Assembly: GCA_964424805.1 (NCBI GenBank)
Contig: CAYRKH010000001.1
Span: 70,826-134,825 of the forward strand
Origin: IDS-8 sp964424805
GTDB taxonomy: Bacteria > Pseudomonadota > Gammaproteobacteria > Steroidobacterales > Woeseiaceae
Direction: 5' to 3'
DNA length: 64,000 nt
In this document: piece by piece, positions 16,416 to 25,168 of the stretch
Numbering within the stretch: the stretch's first letter is position 1
Layout of the letters: every line of letters begins with the position of its first letter
Made by a program: the position numbers and the translations under genes
The notes under the pieces: model-generated
What the model was told of the DNA's origin: nothing
What the model saw: only the letters and a program-made list of their open reading frames with translations
Databases searched by the model: none

Positions 16416-18344
16416 TCACGGCGCGGCTGGCACGCCGGCGGTGGCCGCGGTGCGCCAGACGTCTATCATGCGGTGATAGCGGTCGGTGACGGCCCGCTTG
16501 GCGTCGTCGTCGGTGATGGTGCCGGCGAACCACTGCTCGGCGGCGTCGGCAAAAATGCTGCGGCCGACGGCAAAGCCGCGGCAAACGTCGAAAGGGGCGG
16601 CGACCGCGAGGTCGGCGGCCAGGCTTTCGGGATCGGCACCGAGGCCGAGCAGCACGACGCCCTTGCAGTAGGGGTCGCACTCGGCGATGAGCGCGCCGAT
16701 GGTGTGCCAGCCTTCCGCCGACTGCGGTTCGAGTTTCCACCAGTCGGGGCGCACGCCGAGGTTGTAGAAGCGGCGCAGCGCGCGCGGCAGCGGCGCCTCG
16801 TGCTCGCCGTCGCGGGGCGGGCAGATCACCTCGAGCAGCAGCCGGCGATCGAGCGCGATCACGTCCGCGTGCAGCGCGCGCACGCGCTCTTCCTGCGCGT
16901 GCCGGAGCTCCGCGGGATCGTCCGGGTGGTAGAACAGCAGGCACTTCACCACGCGGTCCGCCGGCCAGCTCGCGAGGTGAGCGGCCGTGCCGAAGTGCGG
17001 CTCCAGCACGAGCGGCCGCGAGCCCGGGACTTCGATCGGGCTGCCGGTCCAGATACCGGTCCCGGCGAGACGGGCGAGGGCGCGGCCGCCGTAGCGGTCG
17101 TCCACGATCGCGCCGTGGCGGATGCCGGGCGCGCCTTTTGCCACGGACTCGAGCAGCGCGTCCGCCACCAGCTCCTTGAACACGCCTATTCGCTCGAACC
17201 CCTGCCCGTGGCGGCCGGCCAGCGCCTCGAACTGGCTGCGATGGTCGAACGCGAGCACGCAAAGCGGTTCCGTGCCGTCCTTCGCGGTCGTGGCGCGGTG
17301 CAGGTGCGTGAGCTCGGGATCGGCTCCCGGCCGGCGCGGGGGGTTTTTGCGGGCGAGCCACGCCTCGAGCTCGGGGCGGCTCGGCATCGCGGGCGTGCAG
17401 CCGTGCCGCGCAACCACCAGCGCGCCGCAGGCGTTGCCGAGCTCTCCGCAGCGTGCCCAGGACTCGCCCTCGATCCGGCCGTAGAGGAATCCCGCGAGGA
17501 ACGCGTCGCCGGCCCCGACGGTGTTGAACACCTCGACGTCCCGCCCCGGGACGGCCACGCCGTCATCGAGGCCGGTGATCGGCCCGGATTCGAAGATCAC
17601 GCAGCCGAGCGCGCCGCGCTTCATCACGATTACGGCATCGCTTGCCGCGCGGATACCCCGCAGCGCCTCCAGCGGCTCCGGCGAGCCGCCGGCGATCGCG
17701 ATTTCTTCCTCGGTGCCGACGACGAGGTCGCAGTCCGGCAGCAGCTCGCGCAGCGCGGCGGTGGCATCGGCGGACTCCACGTAGCGGCTGGCGCCGTCGC
17801 CCGCGGCCGCGAGGCCCCACAGCACCGGCCGGTAGTCGACGTCGAGCGCGACCTGCGTGCCGTGCGCACGGGCCGCGCGCACGGCTTTGAAGACCGCGCG
17901 CCGCGTGCTGTCCGTCGACAGGTGCGTGCCGGTGACGGCGAGCAGGCAGGCGCTTCCGATGAACGCCTCGTCCACGTCGTCCTCGACCAGGCCCATGTCG
18001 GCGCAGCGCTCGCGGAAGAAGATGTGCGGGATGTCGTCCCCGGCACCGATTCCGAGCACGACCAGGCCGGTCATGCGCGAAGGATCGGTGCGCACCTGGC
18101 TCACGTCGACGCCTTCGCGCGCGAGTGCCTCGCGCACGAAGCGGCCCATGTGCTCGTCGCCGACCCGTGTGAGCATTGCGCTCGCTACCCCGAGCCTCGC
18201 CAGCCCGGCGGCGAGGTTTCCCGACGAGCCGCCAAGGTACTTCGCGAACGATTGCATGTCCTCGAGCCGGCCGCCCACCTGCTGGCCGTAGAGGTCGACC
18301 GCGGCGCGACCGAGGCAGACGACGTCGCGTTCGCGCTCAGCCAC
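16416..18344 (-). CDS. iolC: IolC-IolJ fusion: 5-dehydro-2-deoxygluconokinase with DUF2090 aldolase-like domain
   Basis: 642 residues. Residues about 1-325 are a PfkB kinase: LGRAAVDLYGQQ, KYLGGSSGNLAAGLARLG and FNTVGAGDAFLAGF with the catalytic Asp. The rest is the DUF2090/IolJ-like TIM barrel (LCVLAFDHRSQFEAL, GIFKELVAD-like segment, LDRRLLLEVICPP, LGVRPDWWKLEP, VLLGLGA). Kinase plus aldolase would yield DHAP and malonate semialdehyde from 5-dehydro-2-deoxygluconate. A GTG start at 18344, overlapping iolB by 8 bp, places LGRAAVDLYG where IolC proteins have it. The ATG at 18377 lies within iolB and is less likely, but not excluded. Confidence 0.92.
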   Translation of the reverse strand: MAERERDVVCLGRAAVDLYGQQVGGRLEDMQSFAKYLGGSSGNLAAGLARLGVASAMLTRVGDEHMGRFVREALAREGVDVSQVRTDPSRMTGLVVLGIGAGDDIPHIFFRERCADMGLVEDDVDEAFIGSACLLAVTGTHLSTDSTRRAVFKAVRAARAHGTQVALDVDYRPVLWGLAAAGDGASRYVESADATAALRELLPDCDLVVGTEEEIAIAGGSPEPLEALRGIRAASDAVIVMKRGALGCVIFESGPITGLDDGVAVPGRDVEVFNTVGAGDAFLAGFLYGRIEGESWARCGELGNACGALVVARHGCTPAMPSRPELEAWLARKNPPRRPGADPELTHLHRATTAKDGTEPLCVLAFDHRSQFEALAGRHGQGFERIGVFKELVADALLESVAKGAPGIRHGAIVDDRYGGRALARLAGTGIWTGSPIEVPGSRPLVLEPHFGTAAHLASWPADRVVKCLLFYHPDDPAELRHAQEERVRALHADVIALDRRLLLEVICPPRDGEHEAPLPRALRRFYNLGVRPDWWKLEPQSAEGWHTIGALIAECDPYCKGVVLLGLGADPESLAADLAVAAPFDVCRGFAVGRSIFADAAEQWFAGTITDDDAKRAVTDRYHRMIDVWRTAATAGVPAAP

Positions 18345-19146
18345 GCGGCACGCCGGCCGGCCACCAGTAGGGTGCATCCGGGTCCATGGTCCAGGCGTGT
18401 GCCTCGGTGAAGTCCGGCACGGTGTAGGGGTTGTCGGGCAGGTGGCGGATCACCCACGAGTAATACATGCCGTAGCCCGGGGCGGCGCACTGCGCATGAT
18501 CCAGGCCCGGCGGAATGCAGACGGTGTCGCGGTCGCGCACCTTGTAGACGTCGTCGCCGAGCTCGGCGTGCCCGAAGCCCTGGGCTTCGGTGAAGCGGTA
18601 ATGGTAGATCTCCGGCTGCTGGTGATGGTGCGGCGGGTAGCTGGACCAGCCGCCGGGCAGCGTCACGACTTCGCCGAGCACGAGCTCGGCGTCTCCGGGC
18701 GAGCTGCTGCCGTCGAAGATCGTGCGCACGAAGCGGAGGCAGCGCCCGGCGACCTGGCCCTTACCGCGGTGCTCGTTCGGTACCTGGTCCGGGGTGAAGA
18801 CGCGCGCCGGAAAGGCTTTGCGGTTGCCGCAGCCGTACACCGTCAGCTCGCAGTCGGTGAGCGCTTCGAAGCGCACGGCGGTGCCGGCCGACACGTGCAC
18901 GGCGCTGGACGACTCATCGAACAGCGACCGGCGCTCGAGCGCGAGTTCCTGCTCGCCGGCCCGGCCGCGCAGCTTGCCTTGCATCAGGAGCCACGCGGTC
19001 TCCGAATCCGGCGTCACCGCGAACTGCTCGCCTGCGGGGAGCACGAGGCTGCCCACCGTGAGCTCGGCGAAATCCGCCAGCGGCGTCAGTCCGGGCTTCC
19101 GGCCGGAGCCGGGATCGCGAATGAGGTGTTGGTCCGTGTGCGTCAT
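18337..19146 (-). CDS. iolB: 5-deoxy-glucuronate isomerase IolB
   Basis: 269 residues, double-cupin fold. The C-terminal cupin shows GWSSYPPHHHQQPEIYHYRF, a near-exact IolB metal-binding signature, followed by IPPGLDHAQCAAPGYGMYY. It isomerises 5-deoxyglucuronate to 5-dehydro-2-deoxygluconate for IolC. It begins 13 bp after the second dehydrogenase and overlaps iolC. Confidence 0.95.
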   Translation of the reverse strand: MTHTDQHLIRDPGSGRKPGLTPLADFAELTVGSLVLPAGEQFAVTPDSETAWLLMQGKLRGRAGEQELALERRSLFDESSSAVHVSAGTAVRFEALTDCELTVYGCGNRKAFPARVFTPDQVPNEHRGKGQVAGRCLRFVRTIFDGSSSPGDAELVLGEVVTLPGGWSSYPPHHHQQPEIYHYRFTEAQGFGHAELGDDVYKVRDRDTVCIPPGLDHAQCAAPGYGMYYSWVIRHLPDNPYTVPDFTEAHAWTMDPDAPYWWPAGVPRG

Positions 19147-19159
19147 CGTTGCTCTCTCG

Positions 19160-20290
19160 TCAGTCGTTCGTGTCGACGTGCACCCAGGCGCGCTCGGCGG
19201 CGGACGCTTCGATGGCCTCCATCACCCGCTGCACCGCGAGTCCTTCGTCGAAGCCGGGGTAGAAGCGCTCGCCGCGCTCCACGGCGCGGATGAAGTTGTG
19301 CAGTTCGATTACCTTGAGGTCGTTGATACCGAGGCCGTGCCCGGGCGCGGGGCAGAAGCGGGCGTAATCCCCGTGCGCGGGGCCGGCAAGGATCGTCTTG
19401 TACCCGGCCCGCGCGGCTGACTGGTCCGCGCCGTAGAGCTTGAGCTCGTTCATGCGCTCCTGGTCGAAGCTGACGCTGCCCCGCGTGCCGTAGACGTCGA
19501 ACGTGAGCGCGCACTTGCGGCCGGTCGCGATGCGGCTGATCTCGAGCGTCGCGGGGATACCCGTCTCCAGCTCGATGAAGGCGCGCGCGATGTCCTCGTT
19601 CTCTACCCGCCGCCGGGCGCCGGTTGCCGGATCGAGGCGCTCCGGGATCGCGGTGTGCACCTCGCCCAGCAGGCGCTTCGGCCGGCCGACCAGGAAGTGC
19701 ATCAGGTTGATGACGTGCGAGCCGAGATCGGCGAGTGCGCCGGAGCCGGCGAGCGCTCGCTCGCAGCGCCACGTGAACGGGCCTGCGGGGTCGGACATGT
19801 AGTCCTCGAAGTAGCGGGCCGTGAAGTGCACGACGTCGCCGATCTCGCCGGCCGCGATGAGCTCGCGCGCGACCTGCAACATCGGGTTGGTCGTGTAGTT
19901 GAGCCCAACCGCGTGCACGAGGCCCGATGCCCGCGCTTCGGCCGCCAGCGTCGCCGCTTCCTCGACGTCGAGTGCGAGCGGCTTCTCGCAGTACACGTGC
20001 TTGCCCGCGGCGACCGCCGCGCGTGCCATCTCGAAGTGCAGGTGATTGGGGGTGCAGATGTCGATCACGTCGATCGCCGGATCGTCGAGCAGCGCGCGCC
20101 AGTTACCGGTCGCGCGTTCGAAGCGGAGCTCGGCAGCCGCGCGGGCGGCCTGCTCGTCGTTGCGATCGCTCACGCAAACCGCGCGCGGGCGGGCTATGTC
20201 GTTGAATGCCGCCGCGACCTCGTGCAGTGCGATCGCGTGCGCACGGCCCATGAACCCGGTGCCGATCAGCCCGAAGCCCAGGCCGCTCAT
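19160..20290 (-). CDS. Gfo/Idh/MocA family dehydrogenase in the inositol operon
   Basis: 376 residues. GLIGTGFMGRAHAIAL (Rossmann), CTPNHLHFEMA, EKPLALDVEEA (catalytic Lys), DLGSHVINLMHFLVG (catalytic Asp/His) and a long C-terminal sheet region (PAPGHGLGINDLKVIELHNF). It overlaps iolG by ATGA (20287-20290). Being a second paralogue beside a clear iolG, it likely oxidises another stereoisomer (scyllo- or D-chiro-inositol) or interconverts inososes, like IolW/IolX. The exact substrate is unresolved. Confidence 0.85.
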   Translation of the reverse strand: MSGLGFGLIGTGFMGRAHAIALHEVAAAFNDIARPRAVCVSDRNDEQAARAAAELRFERATGNWRALLDDPAIDVIDICTPNHLHFEMARAAVAAGKHVYCEKPLALDVEEAATLAAEARASGLVHAVGLNYTTNPMLQVARELIAAGEIGDVVHFTARYFEDYMSDPAGPFTWRCERALAGSGALADLGSHVINLMHFLVGRPKRLLGEVHTAIPERLDPATGARRRVENEDIARAFIELETGIPATLEISRIATGRKCALTFDVYGTRGSVSFDQERMNELKLYGADQSAARAGYKTILAGPAHGDYARFCPAPGHGLGINDLKVIELHNFIRAVERGERFYPGFDEGLAVQRVMEAIEASAAERAWVHVDTND

Positions 20291-21303
20291 GACGCTTGCT
20301 CCGCGCCGGCGGCATCCAGCGGGACGGCGGCACCGCTTTGCCGGGACCGCTCGGCCGCTTCCGCCAGCTCGAGCGCGCGCACGGCGTCTCCTCCGCCGGC
20401 CAGCTCCGCGGCGCCGCCGGCCGCCGCACGGATGAACTCGTCCAGTTCCAGCCGGTAGGCGTCACGGTAGCGCTCGAGGAAGAACGGCAGGGCCGGCTCG
20501 CCCAGGAACCCTTGCGCCGAGGCGCGCTCGACCTGGGTCGCGGTCGGGTTGCCGGCGCGCAGCATGCCGTCCGCGCCGAACGCTTCGATGCGCTGGTCGT
20601 ATCCGTACACGCAGCGGCGGCTGTTGGTGATCTGGCAGACCGTGCCGCTCGCGGTAGCGAGGACGACGACCAGCGTGTCGATGTCGCCGGCCCGGCCGAT
20701 CGCCGGGTCGATGAGGCAGCTGCCGGTGGCGAAAACGCTCACCGGCTCCTCGTCGAGCAGCCAGCGCGCCATGTCGAGGTCGTGGATGGTCATGTCGCGG
20801 AGCAGGCCGCCCGAGTGGCGCACGTACTCGACGGGCGGCGGGGTGGTGTCGCGGCTCGTGATGCTGAGGACCTCGACGCGGCCGATGGCGCCACTCGCGA
20901 TTTCATCCTTCAGGCGCCGGAACGACGGGTCGTAGCGGCGGTTGAAGCCGACGTGCAGGACGACGCCGGCGGCCTCCGCGGCGGCCGCGGCGCGGCGTGC
21001 TCTTTCGGTGTCGAGGTCGAGCGGCTTTTCGCAGAAGATCGCGAGCCCTGCACCGGCCGCGGCTTCGATCAGCGGGAGGTGGGTGTCCGTCGAGCTCGCG
21101 ATGACAACGGCGCCCAGCGCCTCGTCGGCAAAGGCCGTTCCGGCATCGACCACGCGGGCGCCGGCGGCCTGTGCGACCTCGTGCGCCGCGCCCGTGTCGA
21201 CGTCGACGACGTACTTCAGGCGGGCATTTGCATGCGTACCCAGGTTACGCGCATGGATGCGCCCGATCCGTCCCGCGCCGAACAGGCAAACTTCGACTGT
21301 CAT
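20287..21303 (-). CDS. iolG: Inositol 2-dehydrogenase IolG
   Basis: 338 residues. FGAGRIGRIHARNL (NAD-binding), ASSTDTHLPLIEAAA, EKPLDLDTER (catalytic Lys), VGFNRRYDPSFRRLK and GGLLRDMTIHDLDMARWLL (catalytic Asp and His) are diagnostic of IolG-type inositol dehydrogenases. It oxidises myo-inositol to 2-keto-myo-inositol with NAD, the first step of the pathway encoded downstream. It overlaps rpiR by ATGA (21300-21303). Confidence 0.93.
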   Translation of the reverse strand: MTVEVCLFGAGRIGRIHARNLGTHANARLKYVVDVDTGAAHEVAQAAGARVVDAGTAFADEALGAVVIASSTDTHLPLIEAAAGAGLAIFCEKPLDLDTERARRAAAAAEAAGVVLHVGFNRRYDPSFRRLKDEIASGAIGRVEVLSITSRDTTPPPVEYVRHSGGLLRDMTIHDLDMARWLLDEEPVSVFATGSCLIDPAIGRAGDIDTLVVVLATASGTVCQITNSRRCVYGYDQRIEAFGADGMLRAGNPTATQVERASAQGFLGEPALPFFLERYRDAYRLELDEFIRAAAGGAAELAGGGDAVRALELAEAAERSRQSGAAVPLDAAGAEQAS

Positions 21304-22139
21304 GCCTTCTTCGCCTTCCTTTTTGCGTAGCTGATCACCAGTGTTTGCGCCAGGCAGAGCGAGGCAGTCAGGGAACGGAACTGGCGTACTTCCGGATCCT
21401 TGATGTCGAACGAGATATCGGCTCCGCCCGCGATCGGGCTCACCTTGCTGTCGCTGATGGCGATCACCGTGGCCCCGGCGGCTTTGGCCTGCTTCACGAT
21501 GGTCGCGGTTTCGTTCGCGTACGGCCGGAAGCTGATCGCGAACAGCAGATCGCCCGCGGTGATCATCGAGCTTTGCTCCACCAGCATGCCGGCCAGGCCG
21601 TCGACCAGGTGCACGGGTTTTTCCACGTGTCGCAGGGCGTAGGCCAGGTACGCCGCGACCGGAAAGGAGCGGCGCAGGCCGACGAGGTGCACGGTGCTGG
21701 CTTCTTCCAGCAGGTCCACCGCGCGCTCGAGCAGCGCGGGGTCCATCGTCTCCTGCATGTGCTCCAGGGCGATGATGTTGCTCGACACGAACTCCTGCAT
21801 GAGCTCGTGCGCGGACAGGCGGCGGCCGCCGCCCGTGCGCTCGTTGAACTGGCGAATACGCTCGGCGTAGCTCGGGCTGGGGGCCGAGTTGATGAGTTCC
21901 TCCCGGAACAGGCGCTGCATCTCGCTGGCACCGTCGTAACCGAACGCCTTGGCAAAGCGCACGATGGTCGAGGCCTGGACGCCGGAGCGTTCGGCGATTA
22001 CCGCGAGCGTCTGCAGTCCCATGTCGTTGGGATGGTCGAGCACGTAGGCCGCGACCTGCTGCAGGCGCGGTGACAGCTCGTCGTGCCGCGCGACGATCTC
22101 GGCGCGAAGCTGTTCGATGCCTTTGGGTCGCTCTACCAC
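21300..22139 (-). CDS. RpiR-family transcriptional regulator, IolR type
   Basis: 279 residues. The N-terminal HTH_6 domain (about 1-77) contains MGLQTLAVIAERSGVQASTI and VRFAKAFGYDG. The C-terminal SIS sugar-phosphate-binding domain (about 125-255) shows VHLVGLRRSFPVAAYLAYA and GDLLFAISFRPY. First gene of the inositol operon; it likely senses a pathway intermediate and controls both its own operon and the divergent TonB receptor through the palindromes at 22218 and 22283. Confidence 0.9.
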   Translation of the reverse strand: MVERPKGIEQLRAEIVARHDELSPRLQQVAAYVLDHPNDMGLQTLAVIAERSGVQASTIVRFAKAFGYDGASEMQRLFREELINSAPSPSYAERIRQFNERTGGGRRLSAHELMQEFVSSNIIALEHMQETMDPALLERAVDLLEEASTVHLVGLRRSFPVAAYLAYALRHVEKPVHLVDGLAGMLVEQSSMITAGDLLFAISFRPYANETATIVKQAKAAGATVIAISDSKVSPIAGGADISFDIKDPEVRQFRSLTASLCLAQTLVISYAKRKAKKA

Positions 22140-22217
22140 GGGCCGTCCCCGATCCTTTGACGCATAAGAAATAGTCCGCGGCTACCGTGCGCGCAGGCGG
22201 ACGCGGGTGCGTCCGCG

Positions 22218-22233
22218 TGAAATATCACTTTCA
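22218..22233. promoter_or_regulatory. Predicted IolR/RpiR operator 1
   Basis: Perfect dyad TGAAA-TATCAC-TTTCA, 78 bp upstream of the rpiR start in the divergent rpiR/TonB-receptor gap. Same arms and spacer length as operator 2, 65 bp apart start to start. RpiR-type IolR operators in rhizobia have, as I recall, a GGAA-N6-TTCC geometry, which is compatible. Confidence 0.7.
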
Positions 22234-22282
22234 TTTTGGCGTGTTACCAATGCCGCGTTCCCGATGGGCTGTCGCGTCCAAA

Positions 22283-22298
22283 TGAAACATCCATTTCA
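22283..22298. promoter_or_regulatory. Predicted IolR/RpiR operator 2
   Basis: Perfect dyad TGAAA-CATCCA-TTTCA, immediately upstream of the predicted -35 box (22302) of the TonB-receptor promoter. That position is suited to blocking RNA polymerase or to DNA looping with operator 1. Confidence 0.7.
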
Positions 22299-22301
22299 AA
22301 T

Positions 22302-22331
22302 TTGCATGATACAAAATTTTTGTTCTATACT
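22302..22331 (+). promoter_or_regulatory. Sigma-70 promoter of the TonB receptor gene
   Basis: TTGCAT (22302-22307), 18-bp spacer, TATACT (22326-22331). It is followed by a leader of about 50 bases and a GGGGGGAGAG ribosome-binding site before the ATG at 22391. Confidence 0.6.
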
Positions 22332-22390
22332 CCATACGTCGATCATCCGCTCGTGCGGGTTCGGATGGGGATACCAGGGGGGAGAGAATT

Positions 22391-25168
22391 ATGCCTGTCG
22401 CACTGTCGTTCCGTACGGTTCTGGTCGTGGCCTTCCTGCTCTACGGCGGGCTGGCACAGGCGGATGCACTGGTGCAGGGACAGGTCACGGATGCCGCGAC
22501 CGGCCGGCCGCTGGCGTCCGCCGACGTGCGCCTGCTGGAGCTGGAGCGCGCGACGACGACGCGGCCTTCCGGCAACTTCTCCATGCTCGGCGTGCCGCCG
22601 GGACAGTACACGTTGAGCATCCGTTACATCGGTTACGTGCCGCAGGAGCGGGCGATCACCGTGCCGGAGACGGGCACCGTCATCGAAGACGTGGGCCTCG
22701 CGGCGGTCGGCGAACAAATCGTGGTTACCGGCTTCCGCGCTTCACAGGCCAGCTCCCTGATGGACAAGCGCATGTCGGACATCATCAAGGAGTCCGTCAC
22801 GGCCGACGATGCCGGCAAGCTTCCGGACCAGAATGCCGCCGAGGCGCTGCGCCGCATCACCGGGGTGACCTCGACGATCGACCAGGGTGAAGGCCGGTAC
22901 GTCACGGTGCGCGGCGTCGACCCGAGCTATACGAACGTCACGCTCAACAATTCCGTCATCGGCTCGCCGGAAGACACGCGGCGCGTTTCGCTGGACACGA
23001 TCCCGTCCGAGATCATGTCGAAGATCGAAGTCGTGAAGTCCATCTCTCCCGACATGGACGGCAACGCGGTCGGCGGCTCCATCAACATCCAGACGCCGAG
23101 CGCGTTCGATGACCCGGACGGCATGTTCTTTTCGAGCTCGGCGGATGTCGGCTACTACGACATGAACGGCAAGTATCCTTCCCGGGTATCGCTGGGCTAC
23201 GGCCAGGTATTCGGCCCGGAAGACAACTGGGGCGTGGTGCTGTCGGGCAGCTACTCCGCGCGCGAGTACGCCACCGAGAACCTGCAGGGTGGCGATCCCT
23301 GGGAAGAGGAGGGCGATTTTTTCATCCCGGATTCGCTGGTGCTTCGCGACTACCGTATCCAGCGGGTGCGCAAGGGCTTCGTCGCGAATATCGAGTACCG
23401 GCCGAGCGAGCGCCTGAAGCTGTACCTGAACAACCTGTACAACGCTTTCGAGGACGTCGAGGTGCAGGGTGAGACCGTCTGGGACTATCGCAACGGCGAC
23501 CTGATCAACCAGACGGCGACGTCCGGGCAGTTCACGGAGGGTGAAGGCGAGCGCTTGATGTCCGAGCGCGTGGAGAAGCAGATTATCCAGACGTCTACCC
23601 TGGGAGGCGAGTACCTGTTCGACAACTGGATCGTGGATGCGTCGTTCACCTACGGCGAAGCGAAGCAGAAAACGCCGACGGACCGGGAATGGTCGTTCGA
23701 GCTGGCGGAAGAGCTGCCGATGACCTATGACACGTCCGACCTGTTCTTCGATGTCAACGCCGGTCCGGAATTCCACGACCCGTCGCTGTACGAGTTCAAT
23801 GAATACCTGCGCGGCGGGCAGATGGTCGACGGCGAGAACACTGCGTTCGAAATCAACCTGCAGCGGCAGATGGATTTCGGCTACATCAAGTTCGGCGCGA
23901 AGCGCATGACGCGCGACAAGAACTCCGACCAGAACATGACCGTCTTTGACGGCTTCGCCGACGACTTCTTTGCGCAGGGATTCACCCTGCCGGGCAAGGA
24001 CGGGTTCTATTCGAGCGTACGGCCTTATTACGATTTCGGGTTCCGCCTGGACTACGACGCGCTCGAGAGTTTCTACACCGGTAACGACACGGGCTTCGAA
24101 GCCAGCGATGCCGACACGGTCGCTGAATCCTTCGGTGCCGATTTCGACGTCTCCGAGGACGTGACCGCCGGCTACGTCATGGCGGTGGTCGATGTCGGCC
24201 GCGCCACCTTCACCGGCGGCGTTCGGGTGGAGCGTACGGAAGCCGAGTTCTCGGCGTTCAATATCCTGTTCGAGGACGGCGACGCGCTGCCGCCGACCCG
24301 GGTCACCGGCGGCGACGACTACACCAACTGGCTGCCGAGCCTGCAGATGCGGCTGCAGATGAGGGACGACCTGATCCTGCGCGCCGCGTGGACCAACACG
24401 ATCGGCCGGCCGTCCTTCGACGTTGCCGTGCCGTTTCGCCTGTTCGAGGTCGATGAGGATGAGCCGGGGGTATTCGAGGGCGAAATCGAAGCCGGTAACC
24501 CGAATCTCCAGGCACTCGAGTCGATGAACCTCGACCTGTCCATAGAGTGGTACCTGGAATCCGCGGGGCTGCTTTCGGCCGGCATCTTTTACAAGGACAT
24601 CGATAACCCGATCTTCACCCGCTTTACGGAGCTGGAAGACACCACGTTCGAGGGCCGCTTCTTCAGCGAGCTGGTGATCGAGACCACCGACAACGCCGAG
24701 TCGGGTGAGATCCTCGGTGTGGAGCTGAACTACCAGCAGCAGTTCCGCGGCTTGCCGGAGCCCTTCAACGGCCTCGGTGTCGCGTTCAACTACACCTGGT
24801 CCGACAGCGAAGCGACCGTGTTCGATCGCGGCGATAAGGTGCCGTTCTTCCTGCAGTCGGACCGTATCGGCAACGCGGCGCTGTTCTACGAGTACAGCGG
24901 CTTCGAGGCGCGGCTCGCATTCACGTACTACAGCGATTACCTGGACGCGCTGGCGGCCGATCCCTCCCAGGACGTCTACATCGACGATCGCGGCCAGCTC
25001 GACTTCAAGACCAGCTTCGCGTTCACGGAGCACGTCTCCGCCTTCTTCGAATGGAAGAACATCACTGACGAGCCGCTGCGCTTCTTCAGCGGCGACAACG
25101 AACGCCGCCTCGCCGAAAACGAATTCTACGGCTGGAACATGACGGCGGGCGTACAAATCCAGTTCTAA
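22391..25168 (+). CDS. TonB-dependent outer-membrane receptor (inositol/phytate locus)
   Basis: 925 residues. Signal peptide about 1-24 (FRTVLVVAFLLYGGLAQA), then a carboxypeptidase-regulatory-like beta-sandwich (VQGQVTDAATGRPLASADV to SIRYIGYVPQE), a TonB-box-like EQIVVTGFRAS, a plug domain (DAGKLPDQNAAEALRRITGV, YVTVRGVDPSYTNVTLNN, VGGSINIQTPSAF) and a 22-strand barrel ending in the typical C-terminal Phe (GVQIQF). The plug is of the class with a long PDQNAAEAL motif, common in Xanthomonas- and Caulobacter-type receptors for sugars. Divergent from the inositol operon and carrying its operators, it likely imports phytate or inositol phosphates, or a glycoside containing inositol. The ligand is inferred from context only. 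Confidence 0.9.
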   Translation: MPVALSFRTVLVVAFLLYGGLAQADALVQGQVTDAATGRPLASADVRLLELERATTTRPSGNFSMLGVPPGQYTLSIRYIGYVPQERAITVPETGTVIEDVGLAAVGEQIVVTGFRASQASSLMDKRMSDIIKESVTADDAGKLPDQNAAEALRRITGVTSTIDQGEGRYVTVRGVDPSYTNVTLNNSVIGSPEDTRRVSLDTIPSEIMSKIEVVKSISPDMDGNAVGGSINIQTPSAFDDPDGMFFSSSADVGYYDMNGKYPSRVSLGYGQVFGPEDNWGVVLSGSYSAREYATENLQGGDPWEEEGDFFIPDSLVLRDYRIQRVRKGFVANIEYRPSERLKLYLNNLYNAFEDVEVQGETVWDYRNGDLINQTATSGQFTEGEGERLMSERVEKQIIQTSTLGGEYLFDNWIVDASFTYGEAKQKTPTDREWSFELAEELPMTYDTSDLFFDVNAGPEFHDPSLYEFNEYLRGGQMVDGENTAFEINLQRQMDFGYIKFGAKRMTRDKNSDQNMTVFDGFADDFFAQGFTLPGKDGFYSSVRPYYDFGFRLDYDALESFYTGNDTGFEASDADTVAESFGADFDVSEDVTAGYVMAVVDVGRATFTGGVRVERTEAEFSAFNILFEDGDALPPTRVTGGDDYTNWLPSLQMRLQMRDDLILRAAWTNTIGRPSFDVAVPFRLFEVDEDEPGVFEGEIEAGNPNLQALESMNLDLSIEWYLESAGLLSAGIFYKDIDNPIFTRFTELEDTTFEGRFFSELVIETTDNAESGEILGVELNYQQQFRGLPEPFNGLGVAFNYTWSDSEATVFDRGDKVPFFLQSDRIGNAALFYEYSGFEARLAFTYYSDYLDALAADPSQDVYIDDRGQLDFKTSFAFTEHVSAFFEWKNITDEPLRFFSGDNERRLAENEFYGWNMTAGVQIQF

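Noticed and set aside
16473..18410. Very long plus-strand open frame opposite iolC
   Set aside because: High-GC antisense shadow with low-complexity Arg/Ala/Gly content and no recognisable motif; iolC on the minus strand is clearly real. The same applies to the other long antisense frames, for example at 1981-3504, 22742-25156 and 41981-44284.
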